A DNA stretch of 54,799 bases from Setomelanomma holmii (lineage: Eukaryota > Ascomycota > Dothideomycetes > Pleosporales > Phaeosphaeriaceae), in assembly GCA_010015745.1 (NCBI GenBank), contig ML978318.1:1-54799 (forward strand). The letters are read 5' to 3'. The position numbers were made by a program, and so were the translations under genes. The notes beneath the pieces were generated by a model. The model made no database searches, was not told the DNA's origin, and saw only the letters and a list, made by a program, of their open reading frames with translations. This document shows positions 19,856 through 30,755 of the stretch, piece after piece. Position 1 is the first letter of the stretch; the number at the start of each line of letters is the position of its first letter.

Positions 19856-20185
19856 GATACCAGGCAGGAACCATCTCGGTCCGACCTTGCGACGTATGAT
19901 GATCACGAAAGGCTCGCAAAGGACGTATGTAATGAAGAAGCACAGGTTGACGAGGTTATACCCATAACCTTTACCCATGTCAAGATTCTTGAGCATGCCA
20001 GCGATCGCCGCGTTTGAAACGTTTTTGCAATCCATAAGAGAGATTCCGTACATGGCTCCGAGAGCTGGGATGAGACGCCAGTCGACTTTGTGACGCAGCT
20101 TCGCGGCGAGTTTGTGATCGGTGGTGTCAGACGAGGAGTCGGATGTGGATCCGTGGCCCTTCTCGACCTTCTCGATGTGCTCCAT
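19790..20185 (-). pseudogene. 5' fragment of an MFS transporter (Dal5/allantoate-permease type)
   Basis: From the ATG at 20185 the minus strand encodes a charged N-terminus, then VDWRLIPALGAMYGISLMDC, NLDMGKGYGYNLVNLCFF and VGPRWFLPGIYIAWGAVIVGF, the first three transmembrane segments of the anion:cation symporter branch of the major facilitator superfamily. Similarity stops near TWPTLISLR (about 19795), where about 14 transmembrane-domain residues in every hundred should continue for another 350 residues. Downstream in that direction lies the cysteine-rich frame on the other strand instead. So this is a truncated gene; the junction lies near 19790-19800. It cannot transport as it stands. Confidence 0.7.
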
Positions 20186-21083
20186 GGTTTCTTTTTAGGT
20201 TGAAGTATCATGAGCTATGATTGGCGATTAGAGGTGGATAGGAATCTATAGGAGGACAAGAGAGGTCGTGATTCCAGCTGCGATTCCAGCAAATGTCGTA
20301 AAATCGATCGCCTGGGAATGCCTATACATACAGACGCAGAAGCATCTCTCAGAATGTGGGTATTCGTATCCACATCTCGCATTTGCACACATCTACCGTG
20401 CCCACCCACGCCATCGTGAGAAAGCACTATCGTCCTCCCAGACTCTCAAGCCCACATACAAAGCCACAGTCAACCCATTTTCCACGGGTTAGAGCAACGA
20501 GAGCACCTCCGCATGTAGGCCAAGCGCAACACGAGTCACCCACGATCCATCAATCCCACAGCCCTCATATTGCCACGAACGAAAATCATCCAAGAACGGC
20601 AACGATCGCTACGATGCGCAGTGTCAAGCGCGTGCCGCACACATGTCTGGGGTAAGTTTGCGGGGAAGATCTTGGTATATGCTTGGGATGGTCTTGGGCG
20701 GGGTTCACAGGGGTTTGGCGTGGGTTTGGTGGGCAAGTAAGTCGAAGCGAGTCGAAAGTTGCTTGCGTGGATGAGGAAGGCAAAGCAAAAACACAGGCGG
20801 TGATTGAAGGACCAAGGGTTGAGGCTGCTTGGCCATGCACGCTCATTGCCAGCGTATATCCTACTTGCGAGGTAGCGAGGTGACGATCTAGAGATGTATC
20901 TTGATGTTAGATTACTTGATTGGAGTTGTAACGAGCACATAGAGTAAGCGGACAGGTCGAGTTCTAATGGTGTTGAGCCTGGAGAATTGGTGTTGACGTA
21001 GCATCCGCTATACTCACTGTCAAGTGAGGTGAGACAAGTCAAGACCATTGCCTTTGTCCTACTGAACCCCGTTTCTCGAACAT
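20186..21083. other. intergenic region
   Basis: No supported gene. Two overlapping minus-strand ORFs near 20536-21087 have low-complexity composition and no domain. This contains the promoter of the MFS fragment and the 3' region of the 21084 gene. Confidence 0.5.
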
Positions 21084-22826
21084 TCAACTTGTCTTGCGGC
21101 CGCCGTCAAATAGCCCGAGGCTCTTGTTGAGCGAAATCAGTCTACTCATCGTCTTCGCACGATTCTGCATTGCCATCTCCTCCGCCTTCAACTTCACTTC
21201 TTCCTCCAATCTCTTCTTCTCGACCTTCTGATGTTCCTTTTCAAACCGCTTCTTCCACATTCCCATATAGTTGACATGGCATTGTCTGATCCAGATGGGC
21301 CACCACATCTTCTTCGCCCACGATTTCAGAACTTCGTCAGTGGCGCCGGCGTAGGTGAAGTCGGTCCAACACATGCGAAAGTCTTTGTCTCGTGGTGAAG
21401 AGAGCAGGTAAGGTTTGCCATTGGCTGGATTGAACAAAGTCCAACGGGCAAGGCACAGGAGTCTCTTGTCGGGTGGGAACCTGGCGGGTGGAGGTCGGGG
21501 ATGACATTCGTGGCCCGGCGTGCGAGGCAGTGGCTCGAGGTAGAGAGGTACGTCCCACGGCTCCTTGGCTTCGTTTGGCAAGCCGGAAGCAGCCGCTGGA
21601 AGCATGAAACCAGATAGCATTAGGTCTTTGTCGAACACTTCCTGCGTAGGGGTTATTGGAGGCGTGAGTTCTCCAACCGCAGTCGACTTCAGTACTGGTG
21701 TGCTTTGGTGCGAGCCTTCGTGCCTGACAATGATCTCGGGCCTCGCAAAGTCATACCTCCAGCCATCGTTACCAGCTGGAATTGCTGCATTGATGACGGT
21801 TCGAAGGCGCTGCTCTTCTTGCTCGGTCATGTAGGCAGCTCGCTTGATGAAATATGTGGTCGCGATGTGTGGGAACATGGTGAAGACCTTTTCGCGAACG
21901 GTCGCTCGAGTATGCTTATACCACTCGTTCAACTCTCCAAGTTGTTGCTCCTGATTTGGGCCTCTGGATGTACTTTTCTTCTTCAACATGTAGCCTGGAT
22001 AATGCTTCGGAATCCACTCTTTGATGAAGTAAGTCCAGTGCGGGGACTGATCTCCCAAGCGCTCATAGTACTCAGTTTCTGCCAAGCGCGCACCGAAATG
22101 TGCTGGATTGAATAACCATGAGCTAGTAAGATACTCGTAAACTGCAACGAGGTCAGTACTGATACCTTAGAGATTCAAGTTTGCCCAATCACCTTCGTCC
22201 TTGGTGAAGAAGCCAGCATGCAATATCCGACGATCCAGTCCAACGACTTGCAGAACGTCTCTTGGATCCTTGGTGATCCACACCATACTCCCTGGTCCAT
22301 TCGTTACCTCAATCTCTTCGACCCGGATGTGCATGCCCCGAGGATCGATGGTAAGACCCAACGGTTTGATCATACTTCCAATCATCTTGCTGTTGCTCGC
22401 ATAGCTTGTCTCAAATGTTTGCCACTCGAAAAGTTCAGACTTGAAGCATACTTTGACGTCAATCTGGATCCAGAAGTCATACTCGTCGCCTATAGCTTGG
22501 ATAGCGAAGTACATGCAATCGACATTGAGAAAACCACGGCGGCCGTGTGAAGTGTTGAACACGGACTTGATTGCAGCCACTGTGCCTGACCAGTCGAAAT
22601 CGTCGATATTGGTGGTGGAGAGTGAGTGGCGGGGGCCGCATACGAGGAAGTCGATATCGCCGTAGTCCTCCTTTGCTGGCATCTCAGTCGGTACTACCAC
22701 GTGAGAGAAGATCGTCTTCAAAGCCAGCGTAGCTCGAGTCTTGACATCGGCATAGATATCCGGTGAGAAGCGTGGACAACGAAGGTACTTGAAAGCGTGG
22801 CCGCCCATTGTGACGGTCTCAAACAA
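21084..22826 (-). CDS. nucleotidyltransferase-like fungal protein of unknown role
   Basis: Two exons, 22826-22193 and 22141-21084, joined across a 51-base GTGATT...TTGCAG intron with a CTGAC branch, giving 563 residues. The join keeps the frame and restores a continuous peptide (TKDEG to VYEYLTSSWLFNPAHF), so what look like two ORFs are one gene. Residues about 50-65 read EDYGDIDFLVCGPRHS, the G...DxD layout of nucleotidyltransferase-fold proteins, followed by alternating strands (FLNVDCMYFAI, YDFWIQIDVKVCF). The C-terminal half holds RWTLFNPANGKPYLLSS and ends in a coiled-coil, Lys/Glu-rich helix (about 500-545). I do not recognise a named family, and catalytic activity is a guess from the DxD motif. 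Confidence 0.75.
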
Positions 22827-23749
22827 GTCGTCGGAATTAGTTTGGCTGCGCCGTAGTTCAATGTCAAGAACTCAAAGACGAAGCAGCTAGGTAGCTTGTT
22901 GACTGTACGACACATCAAACGAAGCCTAACATGGTCACCTGATCTTAAAGTAAAGGTGACAGAACATAGATCGTGCAGACTAGGTGAGCGATCAGCAGCT
23001 AGGTTTTAACGTCAGGTGAAAGTATCACTGCGCGACAACTTGCTTTGTTAATGTTTCTGAATAGCGAACTGTCTTAAGTCTTGCGCTCAATTCTGCATTC
23101 GGCGGGTTCAGCTAGTGATAGAGAGAATGTTCGTTCGTGAGAAACGTCTCCATGAATCGCTGGTTATGATGAGTCCAGCATCTTCGAGGCTCATTGACAG
23201 CCCAGCCACGAGAGTAAGTGCTGTGGGACAGAAAGACCAGCACAAGCGCTCTTGCGTATGATGATGTCGAATGATGAGGAAGTTGCGCGTGCTTGAGTTT
23301 CTTCCTCAGTAGGCACTGCCCAATGCGATGCCACGACAGCTGCTTCTAACCAAACAATCACTAGCATCATATAGCCAGACCTGATAGCTCGCCACAGCAA
23401 ATACGTATATGCGATCTTTCATACAGGTTTCCCATTATTTCCATGATTTGATCACGTTGCTGAGCTTCAGACTCACGGCGGACGCCGAAGGTGTAAGCCT
23501 CGCTGTACCATTGTCGGCTTCTCAGATAACGCCTCGAGCTAAGCCTCGCAGCCTAGCACCCTCAAGATGTTGACGTCGCATCGAGTTGTGGCGTTCTGAA
23601 AATGATTCGCTCTCGTCGAGCGAAATTTGCTTCACCGTTCACTGCGGCGCAGCAGTGCCACCAGCGCTTAGCTCACACCTCAGCAGTACTTCAACCACCA
23701 CCATCACCTGTTGTCGAAGTTAAGAAACATTGAACCATTTTCCGCCAAC
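22827..23749. other. divergent intergenic region
   Basis: Upstream region shared by the nucleotidyltransferase-like gene (minus) and the IFI6-like gene (plus). Short ORFs here lack domains. A pyrimidine-rich stretch with CACCACCATCACC precedes the plus-strand start near 23695. Confidence 0.45.
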
Positions 23750-24369
23750 ATGGCCATCGCACGTCTCCACGCCATTCTCGCTTGCTTAGCCTGCAACGAA
23801 GTCGAAAATGCACCTTACTCAGACGAAAAGCTTGCTCTCCTCACCGCCGAAGAGCCTCGCAAGACGGTCCAGATCGCCAATGACATTACCCAAACCCTAC
23901 TTACCACTAGACTGAATGGCCCAGCACTTCATATGCAACTCGATGCCATCGTGGGAACATATGGCTGGAAAGAGAATGTCGCAAATTGGGTGCTCGAAAA
24001 GTTGAGTCGTGCGCTTGAAGAGAGCCACGAGAAGCTGGGCCCCACGATTCGTGCTGCATACCGCAAGGCTATCGAGGTGGCTATGAGCATCGAAGGCTTT
24101 GTTGTCGAGCACCCCGTGTTCTGCACGATCATTGCACTCGGTGTGCTCGCGCTCATTGTGCCATGGGTGCTTGGAGCTCTGGGATTTGGCGAGCTAGGGC
24201 TTGTTGAAGGTGTGTGAGCCATCGATGATGCATATGGACCTTCATGACTGATAATCCATTCTCAGGATCTTTCGCTGCGCGGTGGATGCGGACTTATGCT
24301 GGCTTTGTGCCCAAGGGATCGCTGTTGTCGTACTTCCAGCGGTTGGGCATGACGTGGAAATGGGCCTAG
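23750..24369 (+). CDS. IFI6/IFI27-like (ISG12-type) membrane protein
   Basis: Two exons, 23750-24209 and 24266-24369, with a 56-base GTGTGT...TCAG intron, giving 187 residues. The ATG at 23750 is preferred over an upstream TTG because of its CAACATGG context. An N-terminal helical region of about 115 residues leads to a hydrophobic segment (CTIIALGVLALIVPWVLG), then Gly-rich LGFGELGLVEGSFAARW and a final SLLSYFQRLGM. This is the interferon-induced 6-16 family layout, in which animal members are small mitochondrial or ER proteins affecting apoptosis. Fungi have many such genes with unknown roles. The long N-terminal part is an extension beyond the animal core. Confidence 0.8.
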
Positions 24370-25251
24370 CTTATGGTACGGCTCAACGAGTCTTCGAGTG
24401 TAGGCTTTGATGGACCGCAGGGACTAGAATCTTGAGGAGAGGAGCAATGATCGTAAGGCAGAGAAGGCAGACAGACGTGCCGAAAGACCCTTGACCAAGT
24501 AAAATCTCGCTCTACAGATAAGGAACCAACTTCTAAAAAACATGCTGTTCAGTCTGCGCAGGTGAATTCCGCAGATTCAGCATGATTGCAAAACTCAGTC
24601 ACCGTGATGCGCGGAATTGTGTGTCGGTAGGAAGTCATGTTCGAATATGCCGTAGGCAAGGGCGTTGTTTGACTCGCTCACCCGCTCCAGTCCAACCAAA
24701 GGCGCGTCGCACTCCCCATTTTCCCTGCACAACATCCCAGACACCAGGGCACACCGCTCACGCGCTGCCTGATGTCGGACCACACCACACTCTGCCTCCT
24801 CGCGGGCCGATCGTATCGGATCGACGACCATCCTCAACTGCATTTGTCATCCAATGTGTAGCCTCAGGTGCAGCTTTCCGGCTTCCGAGTACGAAGCGCG
24901 GTTAGCGTGATTATCATGACACGCTTGACTGGGTCCTCGTTCGGCACGCCAGACACGCTGATTGGCTGTAGTAGCTCCACCATTACAGGCGCACAATAGC
25001 AGTGCACTTTGAACACGCATCGCAATCGGTGTCCAAAGACTTTATGAAACGAGATATTAGTAAAGAGAGCTTTGTTGGTAAGAACTCGGTGCTAGGAAAG
25101 AGCGAGATGGGTTGGCAGCCTTGCGCTGTTGTCTATGAAGCGGGCAGGAGCGAAAGGGTATATATGTTTACCAGTCCCAAGCATTAAATCAGCAATACAG
25201 CACTGCAACTCAATTGCCTCATCATCGAACCAATTTGAATCTCCAAGCAAG
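24370..25251. other. intergenic region
   Basis: No gene supported. A TATATATG element lies at about 25159, roughly 90 bases before the glutathione transferase start, and is a plausible TATA box. The ORFs at 24582-24905 and 25002-25187 show no domain. Confidence 0.45.
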
Positions 25252-25981
25252 ATGTCCAGCCTCGAACCCATTACTATCCACGGCAAACATGGCCCGAACG
25301 GCGAAAAAGTGCGCATGCTCGCCGAGGAACTCAGCCTCCCTTACAACCTCGTCGAAATACAATTCTCAGAAGTAAAGAAACCTGCATTCACAGCGATCAA
25401 TCCCAATGGCCGCATCCCCGCGATCCAGGATCCAAATACCGACCTCACGCTCTGGGAGTCTGGCGCTATTCTCGAATACTTCATCGAAAAGTACGATACG
25501 CAGCGCAAAATCAGTTTTGAGCCGGGTAGCAAGGAAGAGTATCTTGCAAAGCAGTGGTTGTACTTCCAAGGTAATTCCACATCCATTCCTTTCAATAAGT
25601 ACTGGCTGTTTGCTAACCATTCCTTCAGTCTCCGGTCAAGGCCCATATTACGGCCAAGCAGTCTGGTTCACCAAATACCACCCGGAACAGCTCGAAAGCG
25701 CCAAGAAGCGCTACTACGACGAGATCAAGCGCGTGACAAGCGTGCTTGAGGGACATTTGAAAAAGCAAGAAAAAGGTACGGACGGGCCGTGGCTGGTAGG
25801 CGGCAAGTTTTCGTACGCGGATTTGTCCTTTGTGCCGTGGCAGAATATTGTGACGCGTTATTTCAAGGATTTGAATGATTTAAGTGAGTTTGAAGAGGTC
25901 ACTGGGTGGCTGGAGAGGATGAAGGCTAGACCGGCACTGAAGAAGGTGTTGAATGACGGGCCGCCACCGGCGAGCAACTAG
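25252..25981 (+). CDS. glutathione S-transferase (Ure2/GTT-like)
   Basis: Exons 25252-25570 and 25629-25981 are joined across a 58-base GTAATT...TTCAG intron, giving 223 residues. The N-terminal thioredoxin-like domain starts ITIHGKHGPNGEKVRMLAEEL and has NPNGRIPAIQDP (cis-Pro loop) and LWESGAILEYFIEKYD, with the Glu-Ser pair that binds the glutathione gamma-glutamyl group. The all-helical C-terminal domain contains the N-capping region SYADLSFVPWQNIV. The layout is that of Ure2p-like fungal transferases, without a prion domain. It probably conjugates or reduces electrophiles in the cytosol. An ATG further upstream is not used, since the canonical N-terminus begins at MSSLEPITIHG. Confidence 0.93.
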
Positions 25982-26100
25982 ATTTGTATGTAGGCGGCGA
26001 AAATTGGCTGTCGTGATGTAGCATAAAGTGCACTGAATAGGCGAAACCGGATCATCGAATTGAGTCGTATGGTATAAAGCTATCTTTTGCACTCATCGAC

Positions 26101-27204
26101 TTACAAGGAAAGCTTGACGTTGATCTTCTCTGCAGCCTTCTTTACCTTCTCAGCATCAACCTTGCCCGACTGATGCGCATCAGGTACAATCGTGCCCTCA
26201 AACGCTTCTCCCGCATCCTTGATCAGAGTCTCCAGACCATCTCCACTCGCGTAGCTCCAGAACCGCACATAGCGGTCTACAAACTTGATTGCAACCGCTG
26301 TGCCCGCAGGAAGGAACGCTGTCTCTCCCGCGCGTACTAGATTGCCCGCTTCGCCGTGGACGGTCAACTCGATAGCACCGTCCAAGACGTGGTAGACCTG
26401 GTGAACCTTCTCGAACGTGAATGGCTCGCTCAGTATGGAGCTGTTGTGTCGATTACTCGACTCGATACTAGTGATTGCGAAGTTTCCAGTTGGTCCGAGA
26501 CTTTGCTTTGTAGTGATGAAAGGCTTGCTGATGATACCCTCCAGAACATGCGCGGGTCCGGTATTCGCTTTCAAGAAGTACGCTTCGCACCCATCTGGGA
26601 TCTTCTCGTCTTCAGCCGTGAATTCTGATACCTCGGCACCCTTGAATTGTGGTTGAAAGACAACGTCATACTTCTCCTTGATCTCGCGAATTTTGGGTCC
26701 AAACACAGCTCCAGGATTTCGCGAGTCGAACTCGTCCGCAATAACGCCCTCGTAGGTCTCGCTCACGAAACGGAAGAAATCGACCCACTGCCCTGGCGTT
26801 ACCAGGCCTATAGTCTCGTTGTTGCCTTTGTCGAGCACTTGCGGTTGGTGTATGATGCCGGGCGGGACGTATGCAAAGTCTCCAGGATATAATATCTTGC
26901 ATTTGTCGCCAGCCCAGATCTTCAAGCGTCCTTTTGTGCACATGAAGACGTCGTGTGCTTCGTTGTGGTAATGGAAGCCAGGTGGATCGGCAACGGCGCC
27001 TTCCATGGCAAAGACGGAAATTAAGCCATCTGTTTCAGCGGCAGAAGCAAGGATTCTGAACACTGACTTGGTGCCTGGGATGGTGATGGTCTCGCCTTCG
27101 TAGGCGGAGATGATATATGGTACTGGCTTGCCTGGAGGCAGTTTTGTGTGTGGTATCGCTTTTGAGTCATTCAGACCCAGCGATTCGATGCCGGCCAAGG
27201 TCAT
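26101..27204 (-). CDS. bicupin dioxygenase, quercetin 2,3-dioxygenase-like
   Basis: A single-exon protein of 367 residues with two cupin domains. The N-terminal cupin holds FHYHNEAHDVFMCTKGRLKIW and GDFAYVPPGIIHQ, giving the H-x-H...E...H metal ligands. The C-terminal cupin (FEKVHQVYHVLDGAIELTVHG, AGETAFLPAGTAVAI) keeps the fold, but its metal site looks incomplete. This is the arrangement of fungal quercetinases, which open the flavonol C ring with release of CO and yield a depside ester. No signal peptide is present, whereas the Aspergillus japonicus enzyme is secreted, so this one is probably intracellular. It is divergent from an alpha/beta hydrolase. Substrate identity is inferred from family only. 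Confidence 0.85.
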   Translation of the reverse strand: MTLAGIESLGLNDSKAIPHTKLPPGKPVPYIISAYEGETITIPGTKSVFRILASAAETDGLISVFAMEGAVADPPGFHYHNEAHDVFMCTKGRLKIWAGDKCKILYPGDFAYVPPGIIHQPQVLDKGNNETIGLVTPGQWVDFFRFVSETYEGVIADEFDSRNPGAVFGPKIREIKEKYDVVFQPQFKGAEVSEFTAEDEKIPDGCEAYFLKANTGPAHVLEGIISKPFITTKQSLGPTGNFAITSIESSNRHNSSILSEPFTFEKVHQVYHVLDGAIELTVHGEAGNLVRAGETAFLPAGTAVAIKFVDRYVRFWSYASGDGLETLIKDAGEAFEGTIVPDAHQSGKVDAEKVKKAAEKINVKLSL

Positions 27205-27887
27205 TTTGTGTGCTATCCTCGTAGCTGTGCTTGTTTGCTCACTGGTTTTGGCTGTTCAGGGGACGGTATTGTTGAGCACCAAAAAGGGAATGTTCAGCTT
27301 GGTCAAAGGCTTGTGGTATAGTCTTCGGCCGAAGGTTGGCAAAGCGTGGGACGGATTTCTTATGAACAATCCGCCGAGTGATTCGCAAAGGTTCACCGCC
27401 CGACTGATAGATGTCGGAAAGCTCCACGGTACTTGAACGGAGCATCGTCCCAGCGGACGCTTGTCCATCCAACGCGTCTCGCATGTCTCGGATCCCGCAA
27501 CGCCCACTGAGACCAGGGCCCATCCTAACACACCGTGCATTTGCTTGTTCTAAACGTCGCTCATACCATTGGTCGTTCGTTGAAAGTGGACAGAGTGACG
27601 CGACTGAACCCCACCGCTGCAGGTCCCCGCGCTCGGAGTGTGGGGAAGCAATGACCGATCCGACCAATGTTCGGAAGTACAACAACAACCGTGTCGCTCT
27701 TCGCCCTTCATAGCACCGACCATGACCACTGTTGATGCATCTAGCCCAGGCGCCTCGTACGAGATGCCGTTTCGAGACACCGGCTTCCACTGGGACTATT
27801 GGTATGGGATGATACACATCGCGCACGACTTCTCCTGAAAGCTTCAACACACAAGTCGCACACCCAGATCCTGACATTGCAATCACC
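27205..27887. promoter_or_regulatory. divergent promoter region, dioxygenase / hydrolase
   Basis: This 683-base gap separates the starts of the bicupin gene (minus) and the hydrolase (plus). The ORFs in it on both strands look like shadows without domains. No specific regulatory motif could be assigned with confidence. The arrangement allows joint control of the two genes. Confidence 0.45.
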
Positions 27888-28909
27888 ATGGCGTCCCTCA
27901 CACCCTCTCATCGCGTCCCATACAAGACCATCTCCGAGTTCGAAATACCCACTGACATTTATCTCCCCGCCTCGCCATCGAAACCATGCGCCGTGCTCAT
28001 TATGATCCACGGCGGCGCCTTCCAGCTCGGCTCCGCCAGCATCAACAACAAAGATCAAATCGCCGACTGTCTTGAGCGAGGCTGGATCGTGCTCGCCATT
28101 GAGCATCGCCTGTGTCCTGGTGCCAATGTGCTGGAAGGCCCGATGACAGACGCCCGCGAAGCTTTGGCATGGGCACAGAACGGCGGGTTGAGGAAGGCAC
28201 TAGAAGGAAAATGGAACGGCAAAGTGGACAGCAAGAGAGTCATGGTAATGGGAACAAGCAGCGGCGGCCATCTAGCTCTATCAACCGTACGCCCACCTTG
28301 AACCCACCATCGTGCCATCCTCAGCTAACTCGTCCACAGGCCTTCCACACTCCCACCCCACCCCTCGCCATCCTCGACTTCTACGGCGCAAAAGCCTTCT
28401 CCTCACCCTTCTGGACACAACACATGACGAAAATGCCCCCCGCATTTCTCGAACCTCGACCCGAGCACGAAATCGCCCAACTCTACGCCGAAAAGACTAC
28501 CCTCGTCGGCGGCGCAAGTCTCGAAGGCCAGGCGCCCGATCCCAGCGCACCAGATCCAAAAGTGCGCCAGGCATTTGCTATGCATCAAATCGCAACAGGA
28601 AACGTGCTCAAGACAATATGGTCGGCTTATCCCAACGAGCTGGACAAGATTGATCCGCTCTTAAACGTGAACAAGAACTGGCCGCCAGTATGCATTGTAC
28701 ATGGCACGGCGGATACCATGATTCCCATGAGTTTGTCTAAGGAGCTGGAAGCTAGGTTGAAGGAAGAAGGTGTGGAGGTGGCGTTTGTCGAGGTGGAAGG
28801 TGAGGAGCATACATTTGCGGGGAAGATGGTCAAGGGGAGTAAGACATGGGAGACACAGAGGAGGGGTTTCGATTGGTTGGAAGGGGTTGTGCAGAGGTCC
28901 TATAGTTAG
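27888..28909 (+). CDS. alpha/beta hydrolase (HSL/esterase type)
   Basis: Exons 27888-28286 and 28340-28909 with a 53-base GTACGC...CACAG intron give 322 residues. The oxyanion motif is IHGGAFQLGS, the nucleophile elbow GTSSGGHLA (Ser), the acid HGTADTMIP (Asp) and the base GEEHTF (His), so the catalytic triad is complete. The fold and motif order match the alpha/beta hydrolase-3 (hormone-sensitive lipase-like) group of cytosolic esterases. No signal peptide. Its place next to a quercetinase-like enzyme suggests it may hydrolyse the depside ester produced there (inference). The splice falls directly after the nucleophile region, and both exons are in phase. Confidence 0.9.
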
Positions 28910-29570
28910 GGAGGGAGTAAGAATCAATTAAGCTTGTATGTTTGTGTATGTGTTGGAGCTGGTGAGTGATGTGTGTGGTGACGAGGAACGGAGCTGGATA
29001 GGCTTCGGGAAGTGGGGGCGTATGGTTCCCAACGATATAGGTAAGCTTGGTTGGGACACCGACCACTGACAGTAACCGGACACTATTACCAAGAAGACAA
29101 TGAAACAGTATGAACTGGTTTCAATTCATCCATGATTAAACAATCGCAATGGGAATGCGACTGCATCTCGCAGCTTTGTCCGTACCGCATGTCACCGCGC
29201 CCGTCGAGAACAGCCTTGGACCCCAGGTTTCCACAAACACCTCACGACATACACAATCGCAACGATTACTACAAAACCATGATTCGCATATGGTGTCGGT
29301 TAAAATGAGATCCGGGCAAGGTATTATTGAGCTCTGACTGAACAGCACTCGACGTGCAATAACGGAATGGCAGTGGCCGCAAAATCTTGATCTCCACGAT
29401 GCGCGAATGATGCTCAACCCCAAAACGATATCATGATTGCATTCCGCATTGCTCAAATAAACATTGAGCATGAGCGTATTATTAACATTATCGCAACAGA
29501 ACACCATATACTCTTGCATTTCCGAACCCTCCCAAGTGCACCCGAGTTGTAGCCTAGCTCTGATCTCCAT
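28910..29570. other. intergenic region between convergent genes
   Basis: 3' regions of the hydrolase (plus) and of the small 29571 gene (minus). The 144-codon ORF at 29136-29570 lies directly downstream of the small gene and is rich in Cys without a domain, so it is read as chance. Confidence 0.5.
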
Positions 29571-29849
29571 TCATTCGTCAAAATCACCCTTGAGAAAGCC
29601 GAATGCGCGCTCGGACTTCGATGGCTTGGCTACCGGGGCGGCGGATTCGAGGGTTGAAGTGGACGAGAAGAGAGCGCGATCTGTAAAGACGTCATCTGAC
29701 GGTGGGACGTTGACGGCTGTAGGGTCTAGGTGGGTTGGATTCGTGTGTTGCTCAGGCGTGTATGCGTATTGTGGCTCCCCGCTGTTGTAAGAGTATGGGG
29801 GTTGCGTGGTGTATTGTGGTTGGCTGGAGTAGTAATTGTTTGCGGCCAT
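29571..29849 (-). CDS. small Tyr/Gln-rich hypothetical protein
   Basis: A 92-residue single-exon ORF. The N-terminal 40 residues are low in complexity and rich in Tyr, Gln, Ser and Pro (YYSSQPQYTTQPPYSYNSG), followed by an acidic middle (PPSDDVFTDRALFSST) and a conserved-looking C-terminus (SERAFGFLKGDFDE). No signal peptide or membrane segment. I do not recognise a function. The ordered change in composition, the purposeful-looking C-terminus and the promoter-like spacing on both sides favour a real gene; a longer form with an upstream exon is possible. Confidence 0.55.
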   Translation of the reverse strand: MAANNYYSSQPQYTTQPPYSYNSGEPQYAYTPEQHTNPTHLDPTAVNVPPSDDVFTDRALFSSTSTLESAAPVAKPSKSERAFGFLKGDFDE

Positions 29850-30755
29850 GATAGATCACTGGCTGGGATGTATTCAGAGCTAGGAATCTTTGGATGTGTG
29901 GATAGATTGAGCTTTCAACTCTGAATCAATTTTCAGATTGCTTGGAGCGTAGGAGATGAGATGTCTTGCATGGTGAACAGCTCCACTTGGCCCATATATA
30001 CCCAATCAGTCGACGATCCTGACCTCAAAAATACCATACCAATTTCCAACCCTACTCACAGCCTCGCCACCTATATCGCACCATGATCTCGGTGTTCACT
30101 GTCGCACTGTCCATGTCTGGACTAGTGCAGTAGCATTGTCTCGATTCGGGAATCTTGTAACATGACGATCAGGCAAGCAGCTGCTTTAATCTTGACTCTG
30201 CGCATCAATCACGGACAAGGAATAACAAGCCCTGCGGGTGGCCGTATGGTGAAGCTTGATTCTGGTAGTTCTGGCGTGGCGGTGCGAAACACCAGCAAGT
30301 TGTGCTGATCGAGCTGAAGGTGTGGACGCTGATCGGCTTTAACCAGGCCATTCGTTAGACAACGATACCCAGGTACCTCTCCGCCTGAGGTCCATCCACA
30401 TCAGACAGTGAGGATTGCCCTGGAAGAACAAGACCAAAGACCGGTGGTCACTGGTGCAAGCATGCGCGCTAGCCAGCGGCCAATCACGTATATCCCAAGC
30501 ATGTCTGTCATCAGGTCACCAATTTCACGGCCATGGATATGAAGGTGTTAGATAAGCCGCCGCCAGCGAAATCGCTAAGGGACTGTGGACTAAAGGCAAG
30601 GCATCGCTTGACTGCCTGCCTGTGTTTGTCTCAAATCATTCATTGCGCCCTCAGGAAGCATTTTCTAATCCAAGTTGCGCCATCATATTCGGCACTCGAA
30701 CATTCTCCGAGATGCAGTCATGGTATCAATTCATCCATACGCCATCACATATACT
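29850..30755. other. intergenic region
   Basis: Upstream of the small 29571 gene and downstream of RRP12. It includes CCAATCAGT near 30001 and TATATA near 29994 on the plus strand. No gene is supported. Confidence 0.45.

Noticed and set aside
20536..21087. 183-codon minus-strand ORF
   Set aside because: No domain, biased composition, and it lies downstream of the 21084 gene; nothing supports translation.
27239..27901. 220-codon minus-strand ORF in the divergent promoter
   Set aside because: No recognisable domain; it overlaps the start of the hydrolase and the upstream region of the dioxygenase.
29136..29570. 144-codon Cys-rich minus-strand ORF
   Set aside because: No signal peptide or domain; it lies in the 3' region of the 29571 gene.
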